64,000 nucleotides of DNA from Candidatus Nitrosopumilus sp. (GCA_003331425.1 QOOS01000007.1:1-64000); one strand, 5' to 3'. Counted from the first letter of the stretch, positions 8,987-17,568 are shown. Notes: generated from the sequence alone by a model not told the origin. Made by a program: numbers and translations.

Positions 8987-10293
8987 ATTTTTTCTACGCA
9001 TCTAAATCCTGAAAATAACCATCTTTCGTCTAATCTGAAGAAATTTCTATAACTTCCTCTAATTGACATATTTGGAGTTCCAAATGATCCTCCTCTCAAA
9101 ACTTTTTGATTTGTAAACCATTTGTCATTATATTCATCAAAACCTGATTTGAACCCTGGATATCCTACAAATTCTGATGATGTCCATTCCCAAACATCTC
9201 CAATCATTTGTTGACATCCTGATGGACTTTTTCCATTGGGGTATGTGCCTATTTCTGTACATCCCCAATGATATGATTCTAATAAATTACAATTTTCTTC
9301 TGTTGGACTACTGTTTCCCCATGGAAATGTTGTTTTTTCTTGTTTTTCATCATTCCAGCATGCTGCTTTTTCCCATTCTGCCTCTGTAGGTAATCTTTTT
9401 CCTGCCCATTTACAATATGCATCAGCTTCATAGTAACTAACATGACATACTGGTTCATTTGGATTAATTTTTCTAATTCCTAAAAAGTCTCTCACATACC
9501 ATTCTTCATCAATTTCTTCCCAATACATTGGAGATTTCCAATCATTTGATTTGACTTTCTCCCATCCGTCTGATAACCAGTGTTTGTAAGTTTCATACCC
9601 TCCATCATTCATGAATTCTAAATATTCTCTATTTGTAACTGGAAAAATTCCTATCTTGTAATCTTCAAGATATGTTTTATGTTCTGGTAATTCGATATCA
9701 TAAGAAAATCCATTACCATTATAACCCATTTCAAATATTCCTCCTTTTATTTTAACAAATTCCTTTTCTTTGTTTTCTTGAATGCTGATTTTATTTTTTC
9801 TTACTGGTAAATATTGTTCAGCAAGAAGATGTTGCAAATCGTATACAAGTAATTCTTGATGTTGACATTCATGATGAAATCCTGTAACGATTAATTTTTT
9901 TTCTTGTTCATTTAATTCGTGAGTTTGAATAAATTTTTCAACTTTTTGATTGATTGTATTGAAATATTGGAAAATTTCATTTATTGTTGGTCTTGATATG
10001 ATGCCTCTAAGTCCTTTGTCGTGAGGGGCACCAAATTGTTGATAATATGAATTCAGATATTCTGATAATTCCTTTGAATGAAATTGATAATTTTTATCTA
10101 TTTTGCTAATTATGGCCTCATAAATCCAACTGACATGACCAATATGCCATTTTGGTGGGCTCATATATGCTGCAGTTTGAACAACAAAATCATCTTTTTC
10201 TAAATTTTTTACTAATTCTAATGTCCTGTTTCTTGTTTCTTTAAATTGCTGTAATAATTCGTTATTTTTTTGTAATTCTGGGTTAACTGTCAT
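8983..10293 (-). CDS. egtB: EgtB-type sulfoxide synthase (DinB-like iron domain plus SUMF1/FGE-like domain)
   Basis: The 436-residue protein has an N-terminal DinB-like helical domain with the iron-ligand set seen in EgtB: H53 in WHIGHVSW and H141-x3-H145-x-E147. The C-terminal half is a formylglycine-generating-enzyme-like domain (KGGIFEMGYNGN, RLPTEAEWEKAA, GDVWEWTSSEF, RGGSFG). EgtB joins hercynine to gamma-glutamylcysteine or cysteine with O2. The methyltransferase domain of OvoA is absent, so EgtB fits better than OvoA. No EgtC-like amidohydrolase or EgtE lyase lies nearby; the sulfur donor cannot be decided from sequence. Confidence 0.88.
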   Translation of the reverse strand: MTVNPELQKNNELLQQFKETRNRTLELVKNLEKDDFVVQTAAYMSPPKWHIGHVSWIYEAIISKIDKNYQFHSKELSEYLNSYYQQFGAPHDKGLRGIISRPTINEIFQYFNTINQKVEKFIQTHELNEQEKKLIVTGFHHECQHQELLVYDLQHLLAEQYLPVRKNKISIQENKEKEFVKIKGGIFEMGYNGNGFSYDIELPEHKTYLEDYKIGIFPVTNREYLEFMNDGGYETYKHWLSDGWEKVKSNDWKSPMYWEEIDEEWYVRDFLGIRKINPNEPVCHVSYYEADAYCKWAGKRLPTEAEWEKAACWNDEKQEKTTFPWGNSSPTEENCNLLESYHWGCTEIGTYPNGKSPSGCQQMIGDVWEWTSSEFVGYPGFKSGFDEYNDKWFTNQKVLRGGSFGTPNMSIRGSYRNFFRLDERWLFSGFRCVEKI

Positions 10294-10342
10294 TATCTAA
10301 AAAAAATATTTTTTGTATTATTGTGTTGCGGTAATAAACTTC

Positions 10343-11785
10343 CTAGTACCCTCTGGCAAAAATTGGAACAGATGTACTTTGTTGTTTACAATAAATGCAC
10401 TTTTTAGAAGTATTTTCACTATTAAATGGAATTACTCTTATTTCTGCACCTGTTTCTTCCTTGATTTTTTCTTCACAATCCAATTTTCCACACCATGGAG
10501 AATTAAAGAAACCACCTTTTTCCATTTTCATTTTAAATTCATCATAATTTTCAATATCTATTGTATTGCCTGCAGCTTCTGTTTTGGCCTTTTTTAACAT
10601 CTCTGTTTGTATTTCATCCAAAATTGTGACAATTTTTTCTACTTCATCTAACCCCATTTTCATTTTTTCAAGATTGTATCTCTTGGCAAGAACCATACTC
10701 TGATTTTCAATATCTTTTGGCCCAATTTCTATTCTGAGTGGAACTCCTTTTAATTCCCAGTCATTAAATTTGTAACCTGGTGTAAGTTCTTCTCTGGAAT
10801 CAATATGGATCCTGATATTTTTTAATTCTAGAATATTTGCAATTTCGTTTACTTTTGTTATGACATTTTCTTTGTCGTTATCATTTTTGTAAATTGGTAC
10901 AATCACTACTTGCATTGGTGCAACTTTTGGTGGTAAAACTAATCCTTTATCATCCCCATGTGCCATTATCATTGCTCCGATTAATCTCCATGAAACTCCC
11001 CATGAAGTTTGCCATGCGAAATGTTCTACGTTATCTTTGTCAGCAAATTTAACTTCAAATGGTTTTGAAAAATTTTGTGCTAAGAAATGTGAGGTTCCCA
11101 TTTGCAGTGCTTTTCCATCTGGCATTATTGATTCCATTGTTGTTGTATATTCTGCACCCACAAATTTTTCTTTTTCACTTTTTTTACCTGTTGTGACTGG
11201 AATTGCTAATTCTTCTTCAACTGTATTTTTGTAAATATCTAGGATTTTGATTACTTCTTTTTCAGCTTCTTCTTTTGTTGAATGCACTGTGTGTCCTTCT
11301 TGCCAAAGAAATTCAGATGTTCTAAGAAATGGTTTGGTTGCTTTAATTTCTGCCCTTAATGCTGTATTCCAAAAATTAATTTTTAATGGTAAATCTCTCC
11401 AACTTTGAATCCATTTTGAATATAGTGTATACGCTAATGTTTCTGATGTAGGTCTTAATGCCAATCTATCTCCAACTTCATTTGTTCCTGAATGAGTAAC
11501 CCAAAAAACTTCTGGATTAAACCCTGCAAAATGTTTTTGTTCTTTTCCTAACAGTGATTCTGGGATTAAAATTGGTAAAAATCCATTTCTAATTCCGTTA
11601 CGTGCAAATTTTTTATCAAATGTACTTCTTAATGATTCCCAAATTGAGTATCCATCTGGTCTTAGAACAATTAATCCCTTTACCGGTGCATAATCTGCAA
11701 GTTTTGCCTTTAAAACTACTTGTGTATACCATTCACTAAAATCCTCTTCTTTTGAGACTGTTATTCCTACGTCTTGTTTACCCAA
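10343..11785 (-). CDS. proS: prolyl-tRNA synthetase (archaeal/eukaryotic type)
   Basis: This 480-residue class II synthetase attaches proline to tRNA-Pro. Visible marks are the N-terminal YTQVVLKAKLADYAPVKG block, motif 2 region around LRPTSETLAYTLYSKW and FLRTSEFLWQEGHT, motif 3 with GTSHFLAQNFSK, and the anticodon-binding domain beginning near VVIVPIYK. The C-terminal extension has a CGKLDCEEKI...CIYC zinc-site pattern and ends in Tyr, which identifies the archaeal/eukaryotic ProRS group without a bacterial editing insert. The length is usual. Confidence 0.95.
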   Translation of the reverse strand: MGKQDVGITVSKEEDFSEWYTQVVLKAKLADYAPVKGLIVLRPDGYSIWESLRSTFDKKFARNGIRNGFLPILIPESLLGKEQKHFAGFNPEVFWVTHSGTNEVGDRLALRPTSETLAYTLYSKWIQSWRDLPLKINFWNTALRAEIKATKPFLRTSEFLWQEGHTVHSTKEEAEKEVIKILDIYKNTVEEELAIPVTTGKKSEKEKFVGAEYTTTMESIMPDGKALQMGTSHFLAQNFSKPFEVKFADKDNVEHFAWQTSWGVSWRLIGAMIMAHGDDKGLVLPPKVAPMQVVIVPIYKNDNDKENVITKVNEIANILELKNIRIHIDSREELTPGYKFNDWELKGVPLRIEIGPKDIENQSMVLAKRYNLEKMKMGLDEVEKIVTILDEIQTEMLKKAKTEAAGNTIDIENYDEFKMKMEKGGFFNSPWCGKLDCEEKIKEETGAEIRVIPFNSENTSKKCIYCKQQSTSVPIFARGY

Positions 11786-11846
11786 ATCTAATTTTTAAGA
11801 ATTAATTTAATTAATGAGCCTTTCGTGATATGTTAAAGTTCTACAG

Positions 11847-12137
11847 TTATTTGAGCGGGTCGCCTTTACAGAAGACTTCTCCCATAACTCTACTTTGAAA
11901 ATTAGGACATATGAAACATTGTACAAATTGAATATCTTCTTTTAAAACCGGACATTCTACAAACTCCTGTTTCATTCTTTTGAGCATTTTTGGACTAACT
12001 CCTTTGAGTTTTAATTTACCTTTGTCATCCATCATACCTGATTCTTTTAATTTTGCCTTTAATTCATCTGGGAATTTTACTTTATCTTCAGTTGATAAGA
12101 TCTTTACATCATATTTTCGTTCAAGTTCTTCTACCAT
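11847..12137 (-). CDS. conserved hypothetical protein with four-Cys C-terminus
   Basis: Not recognised. The 96-residue, Lys/Glu-rich protein ends in a compact segment with four Cys (ECPVL, QCFIC, FCKG), likely a zinc or Fe-S site. The N-terminal two thirds look helical (VEELERKYDVK, PKMLKRMKQEF). It lies 61 bases upstream of proS on the same strand and may be co-transcribed with it, though nothing in the sequence shows a shared function. Confidence 0.7.
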   Translation of the reverse strand: MVEELERKYDVKILSTEDKVKFPDELKAKLKESGMMDDKGKLKLKGVSPKMLKRMKQEFVECPVLKEDIQFVQCFICPNFQSRVMGEVFCKGDPLK

Positions 12138-12278
12138 ACCATTATGAAATCATTCCGTGATTTATTATTACCGTTTTTGAATATTTTTTTATAGTTTAAT
12201 ACTGTGAATTTGAAAATTTCAAATTAAGATGCCACTACTTTAATATTATTAGATTTTTTTTCAAAATTTAGAAATCCA

Positions 12279-12923
12279 TTGCTAATAATTTTTGATGTTG
12301 AGGGTGTACTATTGGACGAAGAATACCTTCCAATTCTTGCAGAAAAATTAAACAAAGAAGATGAGATTTGGGAAATTACTAAACAAGGAATTCAAGGTAA
12401 AATTAATTGGGAAGAAGGACTTCGAACTAGAGTTGCTGCATTAAAAGGATTAGACGAAAAAGTATGTCAGGAAGTTGCTGATAACTTGCCTATTATGACT
12501 GGTGCTAAAGAAGCATGCCGAATTTTAAAATCTGCAGGTTGGAAAATCATGGCAGTTTCTGGAGGTTTCACATTGATGATGGACCGATTACAAAAAGAAT
12601 TGGGGTTGGACCATGTTTTTTGTAATGATTTGATTTTTAAAGATGGGAAATTAGATGGCGTAAAAATTAATGTTGATTCTGATAAATCAAAGTCTGCAAA
12701 AATAAAAATTGAAGAATGGGGTGAAAAGAAAGAAAATATTGTTTGTGTAGTTGACGGTGCAAATGACATTAAACTATTTGATGTTTCTGGGCTTGGAATT
12801 GCATATCGTGCTCAAGACTTGGTGAAAGATTTGGCTACTACTACACTTGAAGAAAAAGATTTGTCCAAAATTTTAGATATAATTAACAAGCATTTCAAAT
12901 TAGAATTAGAAACTACTGTCTAA
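12279..12923 (+). CDS. serB: SerB-like phosphoserine phosphatase (HAD superfamily)
   Basis: The 214-residue HAD phosphatase resembles archaeal SerB: motif I at the N-terminus (IIFDVEGVLL), motif II VSGG (~95), a Lys in the SKSAKIKIEE segment, and motif III/IV VVDGANDIKLF (~162). It would release serine from phosphoserine. In motif I the second acidic residue is Glu (DVEG) rather than the usual Asp; the same DxEG form is known in the ThrH-type phosphoserine phosphatase, so activity is still likely. It starts at TTG 12279, directly at the first beta strand; no ATG is available. Its substrate is inferred from the family. Confidence 0.78.
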   Translation: MLIIFDVEGVLLDEEYLPILAEKLNKEDEIWEITKQGIQGKINWEEGLRTRVAALKGLDEKVCQEVADNLPIMTGAKEACRILKSAGWKIMAVSGGFTLMMDRLQKELGLDHVFCNDLIFKDGKLDGVKINVDSDKSKSAKIKIEEWGEKKENIVCVVDGANDIKLFDVSGLGIAYRAQDLVKDLATTTLEEKDLSKILDIINKHFKLELETTV

Positions 12924-12957
12924 ACAATTTTTTACTTCTTTGTTTTATGAACAATAA

Positions 12958-13683
12958 TTGAAAATAAATCCCATTCATATTGATAAAGAAATTATTTCTG
13001 GTGATGATCTTGCTGAAATTATTTTAAACTCTGCTGATGTTTGTGATGGTGATATTCTTGTAATTGCTCAAAAAATTATCTCTAAACAGGAAGGAAGATT
13101 AGTTGAATTATCTACAGTTAATCCATCATTATTATCTGAAGGAATCAGTTCGCAATACAAAAAAGATCCACGCGTTGTAGAATTGGTTTTATCAGAATCT
13201 AAAAGAATAGTACGAATGAAAAATGGCTTAATTATAACCGAAACTAAAAATGGGTTTATCTGTGCAAATTCTGGAATTGATGAAAGTAATGTTGTTAATG
13301 GGTTTGCTACATTACTCCCATTAAATTCAGATGAATCTGCAGAACAATTAAGAAAAGAAATTTTTAACAAAACGGGTAAAACTGTTGCCATAATAATTTC
13401 TGATACTTTTGGACGACCTTTTAGAATGGGTCAGACAAATTGTGCAATAGGTATTTCTGGTTTGCAACCTATTCTTGATTATTCTGGAACTTTTGATTCT
13501 TTTAATCGCATGTTGCGTGTTACTGCAATAGCTATTGCTGATGAACTTTCTTCAGCTGCAGAATTAGTTATGGGAAAAACAACTAAGTGTCCTGTAGTGA
13601 TAATTCGTAATTATTCTTTTAATTCTGACAAACACAGTATTCAGGATTTAATTCGACCTGAAAATGAAGACCTTTTTAGATAA
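12958..13683 (+). CDS. cofE: coenzyme F420-0:L-glutamate ligase
   Basis: The 241-residue protein is CofE, which adds glutamates to the F420-0 side chain using GTP. Family marks are GDILVIAQKIISKQEGR near residues 32-48, an IDESNV segment, IISDTFGRPFRMGQTNCAIG (~145-164), and DELSSAAELVMGKT (~196-209). It begins at TTG 12958, 34 bases after serB, and may share its transcript. Its presence implies an F420-dependent metabolism, normal for this phylum. Confidence 0.93.
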   Translation: MKINPIHIDKEIISGDDLAEIILNSADVCDGDILVIAQKIISKQEGRLVELSTVNPSLLSEGISSQYKKDPRVVELVLSESKRIVRMKNGLIITETKNGFICANSGIDESNVVNGFATLLPLNSDESAEQLRKEIFNKTGKTVAIIISDTFGRPFRMGQTNCAIGISGLQPILDYSGTFDSFNRMLRVTAIAIADELSSAAELVMGKTTKCPVVIIRNYSFNSDKHSIQDLIRPENEDLFR

Positions 13684-13745
13684 TTACTCTTGTTTCTATT
13701 TTTAACACCTTAACTGATAAAATATTTTTAATTTTTTACTTAAAC

Positions 13746-13753
13746 TTTAATAT
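13746..13753 (+). promoter_or_regulatory. TATA box for TusA-like gene
   Basis: TTTAATAT, preceded by AAAC, is centred about 27 bases before the ATG at 13777. This spacing implies a leaderless mRNA. Confidence 0.45.
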
Positions 13754-13776
13754 GACAAATTTGTTTTGGATATTGA

Positions 13777-14013
13777 ATGTCAGAGTCTGATGAAAAAAAA
13801 TTAGATGCAACTGGATTATTTTGTCCAGAACCTGTATTTAGAACAAAAATTGAACTTGAAAAAATGCAAGTTGGTGAAATCATAAATGTCTCCGCCGATG
13901 ATCCTGATGCTGAAGAAGATATTTCTAGATGGGTTACACGAAATGGTCATGAATTATTAAATTTGAATAAGGATGGTTCAGTTACCACCCTCAAAATTAA
14001 AAAATTGAAATAA
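13777..14013 (+). CDS. TusA/SirA-family sulfur-carrier protein
   Basis: The 78-residue protein has the TusA signature: LDATGLFCPEPVFRTK with the Cys-Pro-x-Pro motif at ~16-19 and a two-layer alpha/beta pattern (IELEKMQVGEIINVSADD, then a second helix and final strand). TusA proteins carry persulfide sulfur for tRNA thiolation, molybdopterin synthesis or other sulfur transfers. The role in this organism is not set by its neighbours. It has its own promoter and a T-rich end. Confidence 0.88.
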   Translation: MSESDEKKLDATGLFCPEPVFRTKIELEKMQVGEIINVSADDPDAEEDISRWVTRNGHELLNLNKDGSVTTLKIKKLK

Positions 14014-14020
14014 TTTTTTT
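14014..14020 (+). terminator. T-run terminator after TusA-like gene
   Basis: A run of seven T follows the stop codon with no stem-loop. This is the simple T-tract form expected of archaeal transcription termination; the convergent gene ends at 14020. Confidence 0.4.
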
Positions 14021-14493
14021 TATTCTAAGATTCTTTTTACTTCTTCATCATAAAATTTTCTAAAATTTAAATTCATAGTCTTCTCATGTTCTAAACAATT
14101 AGTACTAATTTCTATTAGTTTTTCTTTGACATTTTTACTCCATTGACTTTGTTGTTTATCTTTTGAATTTATTATGGATGGTGTTTCTTCAATTTCTTGC
14201 ATTATTTTTTTTAATTCTGTTCCTAATTGGTGGAATTTACTTATTTGTAATAGAAATCTGTCTCCTTTTTCTTTATCAATCAGGTTCATCATATTTTGAA
14301 CTTGATTGTAATATGCTATGGATGATTCATTATATTTTTGTAGATCTTCAATTCTATTTTGCCAATATTCTTTAGATTTTTTTTCTTCAATTTTGTAGCT
14401 GAATTGATTTTTTGCTAAAATTGAACCTAATTTCATAAGTTTTTCACTATTTTCTTTTACTTTATTTTTAATTTCATTAGATTCTGAATTCAT
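14020..14493 (-). CDS. hypothetical coiled-coil protein
   Basis: Not recognised. The 157-residue protein is soluble, charged and largely helical (KNKVKENSEKLMKL, EKLIEISTNCLEHEKTMN), with a high content of Lys, Glu, Asn and Gln. No metal-binding or catalytic motif is visible. It lies 21 bases downstream of a small Cys-motif gene and trxB on the same strand, possibly the end of that transcription unit. Confidence 0.6.
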   Translation of the reverse strand: MNSESNEIKNKVKENSEKLMKLGSILAKNQFSYKIEEKKSKEYWQNRIEDLQKYNESSIAYYNQVQNMMNLIDKEKGDRFLLQISKFHQLGTELKKIMQEIEETPSIINSKDKQQSQWSKNVKEKLIEISTNCLEHEKTMNLNFRKFYDEEVKRILE

Positions 14494-14514
14494 ATATTTT
14501 ACTTAATTTTTGTA

Positions 14515-14748
14515 TTAAAGAACTTGACTTTTCTGACTATTCCATGCTTTATCTAATTGATCTGAATATTCTTTAAGACATTTCTCACAAAATGAATCCC
14601 ATTCTCCAATTTTTAATTTATTAAAAAATTTTAATGTCCATTGATAATTTGGTTCTTTTTTGTATTGAAATTGTTGAATTGTGTAAATATCTTTTTGATA
14701 AAATTTCTTCAAACATTTATTGCATTTGGCATTTTTATTTGTCTGCAT
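14515..14748 (-). CDS. small zinc-finger-like hypothetical protein
   Basis: The 77-residue protein contains two Cys-x2-Cys pairs (KCNKCLKKF at ~9-12 and FCEKCLKEY at ~57-60), enough for one zinc site, with an aromatic and basic region between. The ATG overlaps the end of trxB by 14 bases, suggesting translational coupling. No specific family was recognised. Confidence 0.6.
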   Translation of the reverse strand: MQTNKNAKCNKCLKKFYQKDIYTIQQFQYKKEPNYQWTLKFFNKLKIGEWDSFCEKCLKEYSDQLDKAWNSQKSQVL

Positions 14749-15733
14749 TTTCTGTAAGGAATTTATCTACATCAATTGCTGCCATACATCCATATCCTGC
14801 AGCTGTAATTGCTTGTCTGTAACTTCTATCATGTACATCTCCTGCTGCAAAAACTCCTTCCATGTTTGTATGTGTTTTATTTTTTAAAACAATGTATCCT
14901 TCATCATCCAAATCGATTTGATTTTTAAATAATTCTGTATTTGGTTGATGCCCAATAGCAACAAACAATCCTCCTACTTTGATAGTTTTTTGTTCATTTG
15001 TTTTTAGATTTTTCAAAACAGCTTGTTGCATCTTTTCATCCCCGTTAATCTCTACCACTTCTGAATCCCAATGGAATTGTATTTTTTCATTATTCATAGC
15101 TCTTTCTTGCATAACCTTACTTGCTCTTAATTCGTCCCTTCTGTGTACCACGTGCACTCTAGTTGCAAATTTTGTAAGAAATGTTGCCTCTTCAATTGCA
15201 GAATCTCCTCCACCTACAACAATTAATTCCAAATTTCTAAAGAATGGACCATCACATGTTGCACAATATGATACTCCTTTACCTGAAAATTCTTCTTCAC
15301 CTGTAATACCCATTTTTTTAGGATTTGCCCCTGTTGCAATAATTACGGCCTTACTCTCATATTCTTCTGAACCTGTTAAAACTTTGTACGGTGCACGTCT
15401 AAAATCTACATCTACTGCAATATCATCAATTATGGTGGTACCCATTCTTTGAGATTGTTTTCTCATATCTATCATTAGATCTGGACCCATTATGCCGTTT
15501 TCAAATCCTGGATAATTTTCTACTTCTGTGGTATTGACTAGTTGACCTCCAGGCAAAATTCCTGATAAAATTAATGTGTCATATCCTGCTCTTGAACAAT
15601 AAATTCCTGCCGTATATCCTGATGGTCCTGCTCCAATAATTATGACATCAAATTTTGTTTTCTTTTTGTCAGGGATCTTTGGTCCATCATTATTAGTTTC
15701 TAAAACTGCTGCACCTGCATCTGCTGCCATCAT
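14735..15733 (-). CDS. trxB: thioredoxin reductase
   Basis: The 332-residue flavoprotein has FAD-binding GAGPSGYTAG (~34-43), the redox-active CATC motif (C157, C160) in YCATCDGPFF, an NADPH-binding VVGGGDSAIEEA (~173) and the C-terminal FAD motif GVFAAGDV. It reduces thioredoxin or a similar carrier with NADPH. An N-terminal extension of ~25 residues rich in Ala and Asp precedes the Rossmann strand; start codons inside that extension are possible. It heads a likely three-gene unit with the Cys-motif and coiled-coil genes. Confidence 0.93.
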   Translation of the reverse strand: MMAADAGAAVLETNNDGPKIPDKKKTKFDVIIIGAGPSGYTAGIYCSRAGYDTLILSGILPGGQLVNTTEVENYPGFENGIMGPDLMIDMRKQSQRMGTTIIDDIAVDVDFRRAPYKVLTGSEEYESKAVIIATGANPKKMGITGEEEFSGKGVSYCATCDGPFFRNLELIVVGGGDSAIEEATFLTKFATRVHVVHRRDELRASKVMQERAMNNEKIQFHWDSEVVEINGDEKMQQAVLKNLKTNEQKTIKVGGLFVAIGHQPNTELFKNQIDLDDEGYIVLKNKTHTNMEGVFAAGDVHDRSYRQAITAAGYGCMAAIDVDKFLTENADK

Positions 15734-15781
15734 AGTGAATGATGTTTTTATTTCATTAATTTAAGTCAATATCTCATTCTA

Positions 15782-16555
15782 TCATGTACTATTTTTCATT
15801 TCATTTAGAATCTTTGAATGTTGATTACATAATGATTGATTTTTGATCTGTGAAATGAATAGATCTTTTTGCCAATGTGCATTAAACAACCTACATTGAG
15901 CATCATTACAAAAAGCATCCCCTGTTTCATAATACATGATTGATTGTAGTAGATATCCTTCAATAATTTCCGGTAATCTGTCATCGTCATATTCTAAAAA
16001 TTCTCCTTTGTATTTTTCTCTAATTGTTTCCTCTAATTCATTTGAAAAATTTGTCACTAGATCCATGTAGTATTGCTTGGGTTTTGCTGGAGCTTCAATG
16101 ATTCCAGTAGTTGAGATAATTATTGGATTTGAGCCTACCCATGCTCTTGCATGGTATTTGTAATCATCAAAATCAAATGTACCTGTTAATTTATTTGTAA
16201 AAATTATGTGAAGCATATTTTCGATATTTTCTGCTACTGGTGTGATTTCTTCAATAACTTTATTCATTTCAATTCCATCGTAAATGGGAATCTCTTTTTC
16301 TCTAGACATGTCTAAATTTTCTGATTCCATTGAAATTTCCTTAAATGATGGCTTATGTTTTTGAAATGGTTTTTTTAAATCAAATACTCTTGTATTTGCA
16401 ATTTTTTCATATTCTTTTTCATTTAATTTTTTAAAAATATTTTCTCTAATCTCACTGTTAATTCCAAATGTTTGCATAATGAATTTTTGAATATTTTTTA
16501 AATCTAATTTTGAAACAGATGGTTCATTATATAATATAATTTTTGAAATTTTCAC
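15782..16555 (-). CDS. DUF6775-like archaeal protein (putative metal-binding)
   Basis: The 257-residue protein resembles a family widespread in archaea (DUF6775, described as putative metallopeptidases). Visible features are an HARAWVGSNPIIISTTGIIE block near 135-155 and a C-terminal AFCNDAQCRLFNAHWQ block with a late LCNQH, giving a Cys/His cluster that could hold a metal. No classical HExxH is present. It is 25 bases downstream of thi4 on the same strand. The family label is from memory of conserved blocks and the function is unknown. Confidence 0.6.
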   Translation of the reverse strand: MKISKIILYNEPSVSKLDLKNIQKFIMQTFGINSEIRENIFKKLNEKEYEKIANTRVFDLKKPFQKHKPSFKEISMESENLDMSREKEIPIYDGIEMNKVIEEITPVAENIENMLHIIFTNKLTGTFDFDDYKYHARAWVGSNPIIISTTGIIEAPAKPKQYYMDLVTNFSNELEETIREKYKGEFLEYDDDRLPEIIEGYLLQSIMYYETGDAFCNDAQCRLFNAHWQKDLFISQIKNQSLCNQHSKILNEMKNST

Positions 16556-16580
16556 TGAATATTCTGGGAATTTAAATTAT

Positions 16581-17423
16581 TTATCTTTCTAACTCTTTGA
16601 TTTTTTCTGCTGCAATCTCTGCTGCTCTTTTTCCAGAATACAACATTGAACCAAATGTTGGTCCCATTCTTGCTAAACCATGAGTTTCAGTAACTGACAT
16701 TCCTGCTGCAATTAAACCTGGATATACTTCACCTGTTTTGTGAACAACATGCTCTTCTCCATCGTTAACATACATTGGTTCCATTCCTTTCCATTCTGCA
16801 AGTCCTCTATCTACTAATCTTTTTACTCCAACAGAATCGTGACCTGATGCATCTATGATTATTTTAGCTTCAAATGCAACTGGATCTACACAAGTAATGT
16901 TTCGTGGCAATGCTGATACTGGCATCCAGTTAACAACAATGCCTGCAACTCTTCCATTTTTTAATACTAGATCGTCGAATTTTGTTAATTGAAGGAATTT
17001 AACTCCTGCATCACATGCACCTGCAATTAATTTTGATACTGCATGTGGTCCTGGTGTTAAGTATAACCCGTCTTGAACTTTTTTGTATGGAACTCCTAAC
17101 TCATCCCATATTTTTTGAGCTGGCTCTCTTACTGTAACTGGATTCATCATGTATCCTCCTAACCAATAACCTCCTCCCAGATAGTTATTTTGTTCAATGA
17201 CTAAAACTTTGTAACCTAAATTTGATAATTCTCTACTAGCAGTTAATCCTGCAGGACCTGCACCGATTATGATTACATCTGACTCTGCTCTGTCAATTAA
17301 CACATCATGAAATTCATTTGCAATTGCACGTGTGATTTCTACTTCCCGAACGTCTGTAAATATTTTTGATGATTGCTCTGCAACTGTAGCTTCTTGCATA
17401 GTGATATTCTCTCTTTTATCCAT
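16581..17423 (-). CDS. thi4: thiamine thiazole synthase Thi4 (Cys-type)
   Basis: The 280-residue Rossmann protein matches the Thi4/Thi1 family: IIIGAGPAGLTASREL (51-66), EQNNYLGGGYWLGGYMMN (77-94), a DASGHD strand near 191 and a glycine-rich end (GPTFGSMLYSGKRAAE). It makes the ADP-thiazole precursor of thiamine from NAD and glycine. The residue directly before the conserved V-D-P is Cys178. In sulfide-using Thi4 of Methanococcus-type archaea that residue is His, while in yeast and haloarchaeal enzymes it is the Cys that donates sulfur. So this looks like the self-sacrificing type. Confidence 0.92.
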   Translation of the reverse strand: MDKRENITMQEATVAEQSSKIFTDVREVEITRAIANEFHDVLIDRAESDVIIIGAGPAGLTASRELSNLGYKVLVIEQNNYLGGGYWLGGYMMNPVTVREPAQKIWDELGVPYKKVQDGLYLTPGPHAVSKLIAGACDAGVKFLQLTKFDDLVLKNGRVAGIVVNWMPVSALPRNITCVDPVAFEAKIIIDASGHDSVGVKRLVDRGLAEWKGMEPMYVNDGEEHVVHKTGEVYPGLIAAGMSVTETHGLARMGPTFGSMLYSGKRAAEIAAEKIKELER

Positions 17424-17446
17424 AAATACATTCGCACGTACAAATT

Positions 17447-17461
17447 AGGTTATACTAACCT
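17447..17461. promoter_or_regulatory. perfect inverted repeat in the thi4 / sulfite-reductase intergenic region
   Basis: AGGTTA-TAC-TAACCT is a perfect 6+3+6 inverted repeat 24 bases upstream of the thi4 ATG on the minus strand. It has the size of an operator for a dimeric regulator and overlaps the expected promoter zone of thi4. Chance occurrence cannot be excluded. Confidence 0.3.
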
Positions 17462-17536
17462 GTTTTTTCAATGAATAAACCGGAAAATTTTGTTTGTTTC
17501 TTGAAATTTTATACTAAAACATACCAATATCAAAAA

Positions 17537-17543
17537 TTTATAA
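17537..17543 (+). promoter_or_regulatory. TATA box for sulfite/nitrite reductase gene
   Basis: TTTATAA within AAAATTTATAACC is centred 29 bases before TTG 17569. The upstream in-frame TTG at 17554 lies only ~14 bases away and would precede the expected transcript start, so this box decides the start in favour of 17569 or later. Confidence 0.5.
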
Positions 17544-17568
17544 CCAAACCCCATTGAATTTTATTGTA

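Noticed and set aside
17424-17568. TPP riboswitch upstream of thi4
   Set aside because: No CUGAGA or other conserved TPP-aptamer segments were seen on the minus strand before the start codon.
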